Source: an uncultured Ectothiorhodospiraceae bacterium (GTDB taxonomy: Bacteria; Pseudomonadota; Gammaproteobacteria; UBA6429; Thiohalophilaceae). From it: a DNA stretch of 64,000 nt. Of this stretch, positions 27,015-35,685 are shown one piece after another. Made by a program: the position numbers and the translations under genes. The notes beneath the pieces were generated by a model. It saw only the letters and a program-made list of their open reading frames with translations. It had not been told where the DNA came from and searched no databases. Position 1 is the stretch's first letter; each line of letters begins with the position of its first letter. Location: the NCBI GenBank assembly GCA_947259575.1, contig CAMYMU010000033.1, positions 1 through 64,000 on the forward strand. The letters are read 5' to 3'.

Positions 27015-27015
27015 T

Positions 27016-27044
27016 AAAAAAAGGGGGCCGAGGCGCTGGCCCCC
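27016..27044 (-). terminator. Intrinsic terminator of the glycine-zipper gene
   Basis: Read on the minus strand, GGGGGCC and GGCCCCC form a perfect 7-bp GC stem around an 8-base loop, followed by a run of seven T. It starts 17 bases after the stop codon of the gene at 27062-27604. A second weaker hairpin (CCTGTTG / CAACAGG) overlaps the end of the coding sequence. Confidence 0.85.
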
Positions 27045-27079
27045 ATCAAAGGCCTGTTGCATCAGTCGACAACAGGAGA
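27017..27079. repeat. 63-bp direct repeat, right (native) copy
   Basis: This copy spans the last six codons of the minus-strand glycine-zipper gene and its terminator, so it is the original of the copy at 24473-24535. The two mismatches are a G/C in the stem base and a T/C near the middle. Its location at a gene's 3' end resembles integration sites that rebuild the target end. Confidence 0.85.
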
Positions 27080-27604
27080 GACATGAACTCTTACGCGGAT
27101 CCGCTTTCCTGGGTGTTGATCCATGCGGGTCGTGAAGTATTCCCCTTTATAGCGGTAGGTTACGTTATAACCATCAAGCCGTTGTTCTTCCTGAAAGCTG
27201 TATGTGGTCTCACATACGTCCTCATAACTGACACGTTCGTGTCTGTAGCGACGGTTATCACCAATCTCATTTCCAATGGCGGCACCGATTAATGCACCAG
27301 CGATGGTTGAACCAGGCTTGTGGTTGCCGTGTTTGTGTCCGATCGCACCACCAATGAGGCCACCGATCAGGGTCTTGGCGACTTTGTCGTCATGATGGCG
27401 TCGGTGCGTACGTACTTCCTGTTGGTAGCACTGCTGGTGAGGGACTGAGACCCGCACGGTTTGGTAGAGCGGCTCAACATGGGTTACTTTTGCGCGGTCA
27501 TAGAAGTTGTCACCGCGGTACTTGTGCTTCGCGTGTCCTGCGTAAGCGTTACTGGCGCTGATGGCCATAATTCCTATGATGCTAGCTATAATTGTCTTTT
27601 TCAT
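27062..27604 (-). CDS. Glycine-zipper 2TM-domain envelope protein
   Basis: 180 residues starting at MKKTIIASIIGIMAISASNAYAG, a clear signal peptide; GGAGAGATGAC before the ATG fixes this start over a longer one at 27649. The mature protein is basic and His-rich, then has the glycine-zipper pair LIGGLIGGAIGHKHG and TIAGALIGAAIGNEIGD, as in the 17-kDa surface antigen/Rcp-type family. Two Cys flank the zipper. It probably associates with the outer membrane or periplasmic face. Its 3' end is duplicated 2.5 kb away. Confidence 0.85.
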   Translation of the reverse strand: MKKTIIASIIGIMAISASNAYAGHAKHKYRGDNFYDRAKVTHVEPLYQTVRVSVPHQQCYQQEVRTHRRHHDDKVAKTLIGGLIGGAIGHKHGNHKPGSTIAGALIGAAIGNEIGDNRRYRHERVSYEDVCETTYSFQEEQRLDGYNVTYRYKGEYFTTRMDQHPGKRIRVRVHVSPVVD

Positions 27605-27810
27605 GTCATCTCTCCTTCTCGCTATGTTGAGGCTACAATAGCGAACCATGGCTTAACCGATGCTGAATAGATAAATACAGTAAAAACAACGAGTTATAGG
27701 CGATCTAGAACTTCCAATAAGAAATATTTTGAAAATTGCTACTTTCAGGGGGGCTGCGGTTATATATACTTACTCTATATATATAGAAAGCACAGGCAGG
27801 ATGGCTCCGC

Positions 27811-28290
27811 ATGACGAGACGTATAGGTTTAGTATTTTTCTTTTTATTTTTATCAGGTTCGATATACGCGGGTGAGCTTGAAGAGGTCACGAAATTATTA
27901 ACACGTGACACAGCACCTGTTGGCGTGGTGTTTGAAATGGTCGGTGGTGATGGTGAATCACTTAATATTGCTTTAAGGCGTACTCAGGCTTACGTAAAAA
28001 AGTTGCGGAAAGTATTTCCTGAAACGAAATACGCCATTGTTACCCATGGCCTTGAGCAATTCAGTTTGCTGGAACACAACCAGGAGGATAATCCTGATCT
28101 GCATAAACGTGTAGAACGTATAGTGAAAGATGAAAATATACCGTTACATGTATGCGGTGCCTTTGCAGATATGAGTGACATTGATACAAAAGATTTTATC
28201 AAAACGGTAGATGTTTCTGACTCAGGACCTTTACAGATCCAGGAGTATGTTGAACAAGGATATGAGCTAATAGAAATGGAGTTAAATTAA
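27811..28290 (+). CDS. Secreted DsrE/F-like protein
   Basis: 159 residues with an N-terminal signal peptide (GLVFFFLFLSGSIYAG). The rest resembles DsrE-like small alpha/beta proteins: APVGVVFEMVGGDGESLNIALRRTQAYVKKL, KYAIVTHGLEQFSLL, and a single Cys in IPLHVCGAFADM, which matches the conserved Cys position of DsrE/TusD relatives. A periplasmic sulfur- or redox-related role is possible but unproven. Its stop shares a base with the start of the next gene. Confidence 0.6.
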   Translation: MTRRIGLVFFFLFLSGSIYAGELEEVTKLLTRDTAPVGVVFEMVGGDGESLNIALRRTQAYVKKLRKVFPETKYAIVTHGLEQFSLLEHNQEDNPDLHKRVERIVKDENIPLHVCGAFADMSDIDTKDFIKTVDVSDSGPLQIQEYVEQGYELIEMELN

Positions 28291-28535
28291 TGCATGGTTA
28301 TGTTCCCTTAGATCCTCAGACGGATGTCTCGCAAGAGCACTATGCGGTGATTTATAGTCAGAGACCAACACGCAAACGATTTCCTGCAGGCTGTGTCGAA
28401 GTTGTTGCAGATGCGAAAACTGCGATTGAGCAAGCAGCACAAAAAGAAAAAAGTTATGCCGCAAAGGTGATTGGTCCCTCGAAGTCTTCGGAAGGACAAT
28501 ATATTTATTATTTAGTTAATTGGTTAGAGGCATGA
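28290..28535 (+). CDS. Small hypothetical protein
   Basis: 81 residues, no signal peptide or membrane helix. Sequence features are YAVIYSQRPTRKRFPAGCVEVVADAKTAIEQA and a C-terminal EGQYIYYLVNWLEA strand. I do not recognise the family. It is coupled at both ends (TAATG with the previous gene, ATGA with yjbQ), so it is a real member of this four-gene operon, perhaps as a partner or regulator of YjbQ. Confidence 0.65.
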   Translation: MHGYVPLDPQTDVSQEHYAVIYSQRPTRKRFPAGCVEVVADAKTAIEQAAQKEKSYAAKVIGPSKSSEGQYIYYLVNWLEA

Positions 28536-28987
28536 AGAATTATCATCATATTGAAACTATTACAACCGGCGAAGGGATCAGTATTGTTAATCTCAATGAT
28601 GATATCAATAATGCAATAGAGCACAGCCGTATTACAGAAGGGTTTGCTATTATTAGTTCCCGTCACACCACCACTGCGGTGTGCATTAATGAATTTGAAG
28701 AGCGCCTGCTAGAAGATTTAAAAGATTGGCTAAAGAAACTTGCGCCTGAAGACGGTAAGTATCTTCATAACGATATTGAGCAACGTGATTGTCCTCCCGA
28801 TGAACCCGAGAATGCACATTCACACTTGATGGTACTATTACTGGGGAGTAGTGAAACGGTACCTATAACGAATCGTAAGCTTGCGCTTGGTGAATACCAG
28901 TCCGTGATGTTAATTGATCTAGATGGTCCCCGTGAACGCACAGTTAATATTCAAATTATTGGCGAAGATAAGAAATCGTGGGAATAG
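28532..28987 (+). CDS. yjbQ: YjbQ/UPF0047 family protein
   Basis: 151 residues from the ATG at 28532, which overlaps the previous stop. Family signature motifs are present: EGFAIISSRHTTTAVCINEFEERLLEDLKDWL, NAHSHLMVLLLGSSETVPI and LALGEYQSVMLIDLDGPRERTVNIQIIG. E. coli YjbQ has weak thiamine-phosphate synthase activity, but its real function is uncertain. The conserved His residues may form a metal or active site. Confidence 0.9.
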   Translation: MKNYHHIETITTGEGISIVNLNDDINNAIEHSRITEGFAIISSRHTTTAVCINEFEERLLEDLKDWLKKLAPEDGKYLHNDIEQRDCPPDEPENAHSHLMVLLLGSSETVPITNRKLALGEYQSVMLIDLDGPRERTVNIQIIGEDKKSWE

Positions 28988-29730
28988 TATGGCAGAAGAC
29001 GGTTAACGGAAAAAATTATGAAGTTCGTTCCGCAGGCCATTCAAGGCGTCTCTATACGGATGGGGTCTTTCATACCCAATATAACCCTAATAAGACACTC
29101 ACCTCCAATGTCTGGGACCTAATCAGTCTGCCAAGTTTTTTTCTTGAGCCGGATAATATTCGTCGTATTCTGGTGCTGGGTGTCGGTGGTGGTGCGGTAA
29201 TAAGGCAGTTATCAAGCTGGTTTCCAGGCGTAGATATCACTGGCATTGAATTAGACAAGACACACATCAGTGTAGCAAAGCGCTTTTTTGGCCTATCTGG
29301 CAAGCATATTTCACTGGTTCACGATGATGCGATTGAATGGGTGAAACGTTATCGTGGTATGCCGTTTGATATTGTCATCGATGACTTATTTGGCGAAATT
29401 GATGGTGAACCTAACCGGGTAATCGAGGCGACACCAGCCTGGATGAATCATTTAGCGAGGCTGCTAACACCGCATGGTATGTTAGTGATGAACTTTACCG
29501 AATCAAAGGATCTAAGAAGCTGCGCGGTGTTCAATAACGACGGAGTAAAAAAGAAGTTTAACTCTGCTTACCGACTGATGACACCACTCTATGAAAACCA
29601 GATCGGCGTATTTTTAAAAAAACCATCGACGGCTAATGAATGGCGCAAGCGTATAAAGAATCATGCACTAAATAGTGAGTTTGATCAGAGCCGTGACAAG
29701 TATCAGATGCGTAAACTCAAATTGGATTAA
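28978..29730 (+). CDS. Spermidine synthase-like methyltransferase-fold protein
   Basis: 250 residues from a GTG that overlaps yjbQ. The glycine-rich nucleotide motif RILVLGVGGGAVIRQL, the acidic ITGIELDKTHISVAKRFF and the IVIDDLFGEIDGEP motif match the polyamine aminopropyltransferase fold. The usual N-terminal beta domain of SpeE is short here, so the substrate may differ; many such proteins are non-polyamine methyltransferase relatives. Its end overlaps the stop of the opposing thioredoxin gene by four bases. Confidence 0.75.
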   Translation: MGIVWQKTVNGKNYEVRSAGHSRRLYTDGVFHTQYNPNKTLTSNVWDLISLPSFFLEPDNIRRILVLGVGGGAVIRQLSSWFPGVDITGIELDKTHISVAKRFFGLSGKHISLVHDDAIEWVKRYRGMPFDIVIDDLFGEIDGEPNRVIEATPAWMNHLARLLTPHGMLVMNFTESKDLRSCAVFNNDGVKKKFNSAYRLMTPLYENQIGVFLKKPSTANEWRKRIKNHALNSEFDQSRDKYQMRKLKLD

Positions 29731-30248
29731 TCTTTCTCTGCAAGCATGCCTTCAAGCAATGCCTGGTACTCAGGTTTGTCCCACGGGCGACCACCCAGAG
29801 CGAGGTAACGTTTCCGGCCTTTGGGGTCGATGAAGAAGGTTGTTGGCAAGCCACGGGGTTGCCATATCTCGGTAAGCTCGCCCTCTACGTCCATATAGCT
29901 ATGCAAATCGGGGGCGACACTGCCGAGAAACTCAAAGATCGTGTCTTCATCCTCTGCGGTGTTAACTAAAACAAAATCAATATTCCTATCTTTGAGCTGT
30001 TTTTGTAGTTTATATAACAGTGGCATCTCACGGCGACAGGGACCACACCAACTGGCCCAGAAATGCAGGAACACCCACTTTCCTCGACTTGTTTCTAATT
30101 CATAGCTATTGCCATCATAATCTTCAATCTTGAAGTTAGCGGCAACACTTTTGTCTAGCGGGATAATCTTGATTGGTAATGATTCGCCGTGGCTGGTGTT
30201 TGTCAGACTAAACACGAATAAAATAATAAAGCTGTAGATGGTTTTCAT
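29727..30248 (-). CDS. TlpA-like periplasmic thioredoxin
   Basis: 173 residues with an N-terminal signal sequence. The thioredoxin active site is WASWCGPCRREM and the cis-Pro loop reads RGLPTTFFIDPKG, so it is a TlpA/ResA-type reductase exported to the periplasm. It is coupled (ATGA overlap) to the upstream gene at 30245-30841, which may be its substrate or partner. Likely role: reduction of a periplasmic disulfide, for example in cytochrome c maturation. Confidence 0.9.
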   Translation of the reverse strand: MKTIYSFIILFVFSLTNTSHGESLPIKIIPLDKSVAANFKIEDYDGNSYELETSRGKWVFLHFWASWCGPCRREMPLLYKLQKQLKDRNIDFVLVNTAEDEDTIFEFLGSVAPDLHSYMDVEGELTEIWQPRGLPTTFFIDPKGRKRYLALGGRPWDKPEYQALLEGMLAEKD

Positions 30249-30841
30249 TTGGGAGTTTTTTCCTGTTCAGTATCAATGGCACATTGAACATTCTTAAATG
30301 TGACCTGATACAGGCTTATCTTGTCACCCTCGCCAATACGGATGTGTGCGGTGATTGTCAGGGGCTTGCCTGTGCGTGGAAAAATAAGATTGCCGCCTTC
30401 ACCTTCCTGTGGATAAAAATCCAGTTTCTCTGGCATGAGCGTCCAGCGAAAGGTTGATTGAAAACGTTTTTCCAGGCCCAGTTCGTTCCAGCGTGCCTTC
30501 CAGTCGGGGCGCAGTACACGCTTGACGGGGCCATCTGCATTCGTAAACTGCCATTGGTTTAAGTCATGATAGAGTTTTTGGTCACTTTTATTACCCACAC
30601 CAAAAGTTACAAAACAAAATTTTCGTACCTCATTGATGGCGTATACCGGGAAACCTCGAGCTTCATAAAAAGCAGCGATTTGATTGGGACTACGGGTGAT
30701 GTACCTGATCCGAAATAACTTGTTTTCATAGCGATTACCCTTAGCGGTAACACTTTCTAAAGCGGGATCGGATGCATGCACGGTCGTAGATATACCGAGC
30801 GATAATACTAGAAAATAACAAAGGTACAGAAAAAAACGCAT
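30245..30841 (-). CDS. Exported hypothetical protein
   Basis: 198 residues from MRFFLYLCYFLVLSLGISTTVHAS, a good signal peptide; an in-frame ATG seven codons upstream (30862) is also possible because neither has a clear ribosome site. The mature part is beta-rich (RYENKLFRIRYITRSPNQIAAFYEARGFP; GKPLTITAHIRIGEGDKISLYQVTF) with two Cys, one near KFCFVTF and one near NVQCAID. No family recognised. It is paired with the TlpA-like gene downstream, so a disulfide-containing periplasmic partner is plausible. Confidence 0.6.
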   Translation of the reverse strand: MRFFLYLCYFLVLSLGISTTVHASDPALESVTAKGNRYENKLFRIRYITRSPNQIAAFYEARGFPVYAINEVRKFCFVTFGVGNKSDQKLYHDLNQWQFTNADGPVKRVLRPDWKARWNELGLEKRFQSTFRWTLMPEKLDFYPQEGEGGNLIFPRTGKPLTITAHIRIGEGDKISLYQVTFKNVQCAIDTEQEKTPK

Positions 30842-31076
30842 TCGGGGTCCAGTTGCATCCATGTTTTATTTGACAATTAATCAGGTTTTTCGTTCTGGGT
30901 AGCTTATGCCAAAATGTATCAGCCAGGCTGGGAATACTCAATACATCAAGCCTCTAGCCCAGGCCGTTTCAGAGGGTTTCGGCAAATTAGCGTTGAATTA
31001 ACCAGGCTCAAGATGGTTACCGGTGTAATATATATTGTTATAATTTGGACACTATAAAAACAAAGAGAGTGGAGCG

Positions 31077-31496
31077 ATGACGCAGTTTGGGTGGAGCGGT
31101 GTTGGGTTACGGTTTTTATTTGCAATTTTGATCGTATTTGCGACCTATAATCCTGAAAAATTGTCCTTTTACCATTGGGCAATCGAGAATTTTAGCTTTG
31201 AGCCACTCAAGGTGATTGCAGGAATAGTACTTATAATAGGTTGGGTCATCTATATCCGCGCAACCATACGCTCACTGGGTATTATCGGTATGATTCTGGT
31301 TACCAGCCTTTGTGCATCATTTATCTGGCTATTTGTTGATTGGGGCTGGATCACCAAAGATAGCAGCCGGGTGATCAGCTACATAGCACTTTTCGTTATT
31401 AGCATTATCCTCACCACGGGAATGTCCTGGTCACATATACGACGTAGAATGTCTGGCCAGGCCGATATGGATGATGTCACTGAAGATGAGAATTAA
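31077..31496 (+). CDS. Four-TM membrane protein (DUF6524-like)
   Basis: 139 residues with four hydrophobic segments (about 9-23, 44-58, 65-86 and 99-117) and an acidic C-terminal tail. The opening GLRFLFAILIVFATYNPEKLSFYHW resembles DUF6524 inner-membrane proteins. GAGTGGAG lies just before the ATG. Function unknown; it does not appear to be part of the following glycosyltransferase group, which has its own spacing. Confidence 0.7.
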   Translation: MTQFGWSGVGLRFLFAILIVFATYNPEKLSFYHWAIENFSFEPLKVIAGIVLIIGWVIYIRATIRSLGIIGMILVTSLCASFIWLFVDWGWITKDSSRVISYIALFVISIILTTGMSWSHIRRRMSGQADMDDVTEDEN

Positions 31497-31574
31497 CATT
31501 CAGTATATAAAAGCTTTAATGGCAGCTATGTTACTTTATAAAACCATCAGGTTCTGACCAGGAGCTAGATACCT

Positions 31575-32549
31575 TTGAATACTAACGCAGAGGCCTTGAT
31601 CTCAATAGTAGTCCCCGCCTATTCGGAACAAGAGGTTTTACCGAAGTTTCATGAGCGGACCACGGCTGTTTGTTCTCAGTTGCCAGTCGATGTTGAGATT
31701 GTCTATGTTAATGATGGTAGTACGGACAATACCCTTGAAGTCCTGGACGAGTTGTATAAGAGTGATGACCGTGTCTCTGTAGTTGATCTGAGTCGTAACT
31801 TCGGCAAGGAGATTGCGCTTACAGCAGGTTTACACAAGGCAAAGGGTGATGCTGTCATTGTGATCGATGCCGACCTACAGGACCCTCCTGAATTGATTCC
31901 CAAGCTCATCACTGAGTGGCAAAACGGTTATGATGTTGTTTACGCGAAGCGGTCACGTCGTGATGGTGAAACATCACTTAAAAAGTTTACTGCTCATCTT
32001 TTCTATCGTTTGATGCGTCGTTTCTCACGTGTAAAAATTCCAGAAGATACGGGCGATTACCGGCTATTGAGCCGACGTGCAGTCGATGCACTAAATACCC
32101 TGGTTGAACACCATCGTTTCATGAAAGGTTTATTTACCTGGATTGGTTATAAGCAAAAGGCAGTGTTGTATGAACGTGATCCACGCCTGGCTGGAAATAC
32201 TAAATGGAACTACTGGAAACTATGGAACTTTGCGATTGATGGTATTACTTCATTTTCCAGTGCACCAATAAAATTCGCAGGTTATATTGGTGTGTCAATT
32301 GCATTTGGTGCATTTATCTATGGCATTTACATGCTAGTTAATACGCTATTATATGGCAACCCCGTGCCTGGTTACCCATCGCTGATTGTCATTATACTTT
32401 TCTTGGGTGGCATCCAGCTCATTTTTATCGGTGTGCTCGGTGAATACATTGGCCGTATTTTTAACGAAACCAAACAAAGACCACTATATTTTTTAAATGA
32501 CTACCGTCCTCGGCGTGCCGAACAGGGCGAGATTAGCGATAAGAACTGA
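31575..32549 (+). CDS. GT2 family polyprenyl-phosphate glycosyltransferase (GtrB/DPM1-like)
   Basis: 324 residues from a TTG with GGAG upstream. The GT-A core shows SIVVPAYSEQEVLP, VNDGSTDNT and the DADLQDPPELIP metal motif. Two membrane helices near residues 232-255 and 270-292 place it in the GtrB/YfdH group that transfers sugar to undecaprenyl phosphate on the cytoplasmic face. It is followed by a GtrA flippase and a GT39-like transferase, the classic three-part system for decorating a surface polymer or protein. Confidence 0.92.
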   Translation: MNTNAEALISIVVPAYSEQEVLPKFHERTTAVCSQLPVDVEIVYVNDGSTDNTLEVLDELYKSDDRVSVVDLSRNFGKEIALTAGLHKAKGDAVIVIDADLQDPPELIPKLITEWQNGYDVVYAKRSRRDGETSLKKFTAHLFYRLMRRFSRVKIPEDTGDYRLLSRRAVDALNTLVEHHRFMKGLFTWIGYKQKAVLYERDPRLAGNTKWNYWKLWNFAIDGITSFSSAPIKFAGYIGVSIAFGAFIYGIYMLVNTLLYGNPVPGYPSLIVIILFLGGIQLIFIGVLGEYIGRIFNETKQRPLYFLNDYRPRRAEQGEISDKN

Positions 32550-32586
32550 ATTCTAGTCGTGTTTGCTCGTCGGTACCTCATATCAT

Positions 32587-32982
32587 ATGAATAATACATA
32601 TAAGCAACTATTTCTCTATTCAGTCATTGGCGCTGTTGGAACAGTAGGTCATTATGCAGTTTTGATCACTCTGGTTGAGATCTTTGATCAAGCTCCCGTA
32701 ATAGCAACTACGTTTGGATTTATCGTTGGAGCACTCATCAATTATATCCTTAATTATTACTTAACCTTTCGTAGCAAGAAATCACACGGTGAAGCCCTGT
32801 TGAAATTTTTAATTGTTGCTACGGTTGGTGCCGGAATAAATAGTTTGATCATGTATCTCGGCACCGAATATGTTGCTCTGCATTATATGCTTGCACAAAT
32901 TATTGCAACATTGCTCGTTTTGCTTTGGAGTTTTGCGGTTAACAAATATTGGACTTTTTCAGGTAAAGAAATGTCGGTTTGA
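32587..32982 (+). CDS. GtrA-family membrane flippase
   Basis: 131 residues from the ATG at 32587 (an in-frame TTG at 32563 is less likely). It has four membrane helices, with the conserved LFLYSVIGAVGTVGHYAVL start and the FGFIVGALINYILNYYLTFRSK motif, and a terminal NKYWTFSGK. GtrA proteins are thought to flip the lipid-linked sugar made by the upstream GtrB-like enzyme. The next start lies just past its stop. Confidence 0.93.
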   Translation: MNNTYKQLFLYSVIGAVGTVGHYAVLITLVEIFDQAPVIATTFGFIVGALINYILNYYLTFRSKKSHGEALLKFLIVATVGAGINSLIMYLGTEYVALHYMLAQIIATLLVLLWSFAVNKYWTFSGKEMSV

Positions 32983-32983
32983 T

Positions 32984-34561
32984 ATGAAACAAAAAATTAA
33001 TGAACTAGTCGCCCAAATGAATAATACCGCATCCAGGCAGCATTTAATTGCCCTGCTTGTCATTATTGGAATCGGTTTTATCCTGCGCTTTTATGCCTAT
33101 TTTATCGGGGAAGGTTATCATTTCTTTTCAATAAACGATGAGGTCTCAGCCTTTCGTGTAGCCATGAGTTTTCTGGCAGGTGAGGAGCGTGCCTTGTATT
33201 TGGCCCAGCCTAACTTTTCCGAGGGCCATGCGCCTGGGCCTGCGTGGTCACTATTCTGGGTGGCGGCCTACAAACTAGGGCTTGATAGCGTTGATTATGC
33301 TTTATTTGTAGTCGCAATTCTCAACACGGTACTGATCTATTTTGTTTATCGCCTTGCACGTCAGTTTTTACAGCCATCGTATGCGCTGTTGGCAACTTTC
33401 CTGTTTGCCACTTCACCCTGGCCTGTGTACTACGCTGTAGGATTATGGAATCCCATGCCGATTGCATTTTTAGGAGTACTACTTTTCTTAGCGCTTTGGC
33501 GTGTAACGCAGGTTGAAAATAGTCGTGCGATATTTTGGGTATGTGTGGTTGCTGCCGTCATTCCGCATTTTCATATGATTGGTATTTTTTATGTGCCCGC
33601 GATTATACTGGTTTTATATTTGAGTTCCACACGCATTAATCGCGGTGTATTTATCGCAGGTATTGTGGCTGGCTGTGCGGTTTATTTGCCGTATCTCATC
33701 GGAGAGTTACAGCATGATTGGGAAAATACCCGGCTGGTGTTGGGCGCTTCCAAGGAGTGGTCATTCAGTACTGTGAAAATTATAACTGCACCAATAACTG
33801 TATTATCCAATCATCCTGGTCGTTGGCCGGGCGATGAGTTGCATGAATTTATCGCTTTTGGTGATAAATGGTTTGGATCTTACTATCTGTTAATAATCAT
33901 TAATCTGGTTTCCATGATCATGGCGGCAACATTTATATTCTGGATTCTAAAGCGCTTTGTTAAACAAACACGCCTGTTTCACTTAAAGGATACATTTAAA
34001 CAACATCCAAAAGTTATATTTGTTGTAATCATGCTCGTTTTACCTTTGTTGTTGTTTACCTTGACGGGCCAGAATTATAGTTCGCGTTATACTATTCTTA
34101 TTTTGCCACTGTTGTTTCTATTGCCAGCGTGGTATCTGCAGGAAGCAACTAGCAATAAATTTAAAGCCATAATCAAAAAGTTGATGCCTGTTATTATTTT
34201 GGCAAATTTTTATGTGCTAACGGTGTTTTATATTCATCAGAGTGCCGAGATAAATAATGGTAACTTTTTGGTTACCTCGTTTCAAAAACTGGAACTCATT
34301 CGCACAAATCTTAAGGCGCATGCTGGAAAAGATGTTTATATAAAAATTGATGCGAAAGAATATATTACAAATACGACCGATAAAATTGAAAATGCCGGCA
34401 TTGCTCTGACTGACTATGTTGATATCTATGAGCAATACCTGGCGCACGAGCAAAGACCAGATAAAGAGGTTGTCTACAAAATTATGCCAGAAACTGATTC
34501 TGTGGATGAGTCAGCGATTGCCTACCGTGGCAACAACACGTTAATCGTTAGACAAGATTAA
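32984..34561 (+). CDS. GT39/ArnT-like membrane glycosyltransferase
   Basis: 525 residues from the ATG at 32984; a longer frame starting at 32870 lies inside the gtrA gene and is rejected. About ten membrane helices are visible. The first periplasmic loop carries FFSINDEVSAFRVA and EGHAPGPAWSLFW, in the place of the acidic catalytic loop of PMT/ArnT enzymes. The C-terminal ~100 residues are soluble. It probably attaches the flipped sugar to a surface acceptor. The acceptor cannot be told from sequence. Confidence 0.8.
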   Translation: MKQKINELVAQMNNTASRQHLIALLVIIGIGFILRFYAYFIGEGYHFFSINDEVSAFRVAMSFLAGEERALYLAQPNFSEGHAPGPAWSLFWVAAYKLGLDSVDYALFVVAILNTVLIYFVYRLARQFLQPSYALLATFLFATSPWPVYYAVGLWNPMPIAFLGVLLFLALWRVTQVENSRAIFWVCVVAAVIPHFHMIGIFYVPAIILVLYLSSTRINRGVFIAGIVAGCAVYLPYLIGELQHDWENTRLVLGASKEWSFSTVKIITAPITVLSNHPGRWPGDELHEFIAFGDKWFGSYYLLIIINLVSMIMAATFIFWILKRFVKQTRLFHLKDTFKQHPKVIFVVIMLVLPLLLFTLTGQNYSSRYTILILPLLFLLPAWYLQEATSNKFKAIIKKLMPVIILANFYVLTVFYIHQSAEINNGNFLVTSFQKLELIRTNLKAHAGKDVYIKIDAKEYITNTTDKIENAGIALTDYVDIYEQYLAHEQRPDKEVVYKIMPETDSVDESAIAYRGNNTLIVRQD

Positions 34562-34574
34562 TCCATTTCAGTCT

Positions 34575-34835
34575 TTATCCAATCTGGCTTGCACCATGAA
34601 TCATATTCTTTGCATAGACCTCAGGGAAAGGTTCGATCTCTAGTCGCAGAACATTGTTAAACGGTATTAATATAAGTTTATTATCACTGGTCTGAATAGC
34701 CATTTCATTATACTGACGAAATTCATCCATTCGCTTTGATAGGGTGCTAATGTCACCTTGTCTGGGCACCTTATAGACTTGTTGGGTATTGTTTGTATAG
34801 GTGATGGTGAAGGTATAAAAATCTGGTGTTTGCAT
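34575..34835 (-). CDS. Small hypothetical protein
   Basis: 86 residues, no signal or membrane segment. It is beta-rich at the start (FYTFTITYTNNTQQVYKVP) with a central helix and a closing strand with NVLRLEIEPFPEVY, reminiscent of small PH- or Lsm-like folds. No family recognised. GGGGAG lies a suitable distance before the ATG on the minus strand, supporting it as a real gene. It is convergent with the GT39 gene. Confidence 0.55.
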   Translation of the reverse strand: MQTPDFYTFTITYTNNTQQVYKVPRQGDISTLSKRMDEFRQYNEMAIQTSDNKLILIPFNNVLRLEIEPFPEVYAKNMIHGASQIG

Positions 34836-35146
34836 ATCTACTCCCCTCTTTTTAGTTTTCAGAATATATTATTCATATCAATCCAGAAATATAAAGGTTT
34901 GACTGCTATTATCTCAAACTGACTAAATAATTTGCACATAAGAACATTCGTAAGGTCAGAACAACCATAAGTCTATTTTAATTTAGGGCACACTAATAAT
35001 ACGCACATAACTAGATAGTGACTAAAAATATATGGCAATCATCGAGTTATCCACTATTTTTCAAGCCCGAATCAGTAATTTTTTGACTATACTCATACAC
35101 ACTTAGAAATAGAAATATCATATCCACAATATTAATAGGATAAATA
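34836..35146. other. 311-base AT-rich intergenic region
   Basis: This divergent region holds the starts of the small minus-strand gene and the MOD1 gene. It has no convincing open frame or strong hairpin. A TATACT near 35086 and several AT-rich blocks could be promoter elements for the rightward operon, but no matching -35 at proper spacing stands out. Confidence 0.4.
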
Positions 35147-35665
35147 ATGTCAACAATAATATCTGAGCTGGATGTAGGATTGGAAAGAGATATTTTCCTA
35201 CGCAACCTGCTGCGTCAGTTGTCTGGAACCCTGGAAGAGGTCGTTGGTTTTGATGAGGCAGCGGGATTTATTAGTATCGTTGGACAGCAAATTGGCGACT
35301 GGATTAATGAGGAATATCAGAGTGCAATGCAGCAAGATAATCTTAGTCAGGAGCAGGTAATCGAAGTATTGATTGATTTGAAGCGACGTATTAAGGGTGA
35401 TTTTTATCTTGAGTCAGTTGAGAAGGATAAGATTGTTCTTGGCAATAACTGTTGTCCATTTGAAGATAAAGTTGTGGGCCGAAATTCATTGTGCATGATG
35501 ACTTCAAATGTATTTGGCACAATCTCAGCTGAAAATCTCGGTTATGCAAAAGTATGTTTGCACGAGACTATAGCTAAAGGCGATAAGGGTTGTAAGATCG
35601 TTGTGCATCTAGAGGATAATGAAGAAGCACGCGAAGATCCGGGGAATGAATATTTTGCAACTTAA
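35147..35665 (+). CDS. Methanogen-output-domain-1 (MOD1)-like signalling protein
   Basis: 172 residues. The central region (FLRNLLRQLSGTLEEVVGFDEAAGFISIVGQQIGDWINEEY) and the later CCPFEDKVVGRNSLCMMTSNVFGTISAENLGYAKVCLHETIAKGDKGCKI fit the methanogen output domain 1 pattern, with several conserved Cys that could bind a metal or cofactor. No membrane segment. It is 20 bases upstream of a PAS-GGDEF-EAL gene and may sense a ligand and control that enzyme. The family call is moderately sure. Confidence 0.65.
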   Translation: MSTIISELDVGLERDIFLRNLLRQLSGTLEEVVGFDEAAGFISIVGQQIGDWINEEYQSAMQQDNLSQEQVIEVLIDLKRRIKGDFYLESVEKDKIVLGNNCCPFEDKVVGRNSLCMMTSNVFGTISAENLGYAKVCLHETIAKGDKGCKIVVHLEDNEEAREDPGNEYFAT

Positions 35666-35685
35666 CAAAAATAAGTAAAATCAAT

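Noticed and set aside
32870..32983. Longer start for the GT39-like gene
   Set aside because: It lies inside the gtrA-like gene in another frame and lacks homology; the ATG at 32984 directly follows the gtrA stop.
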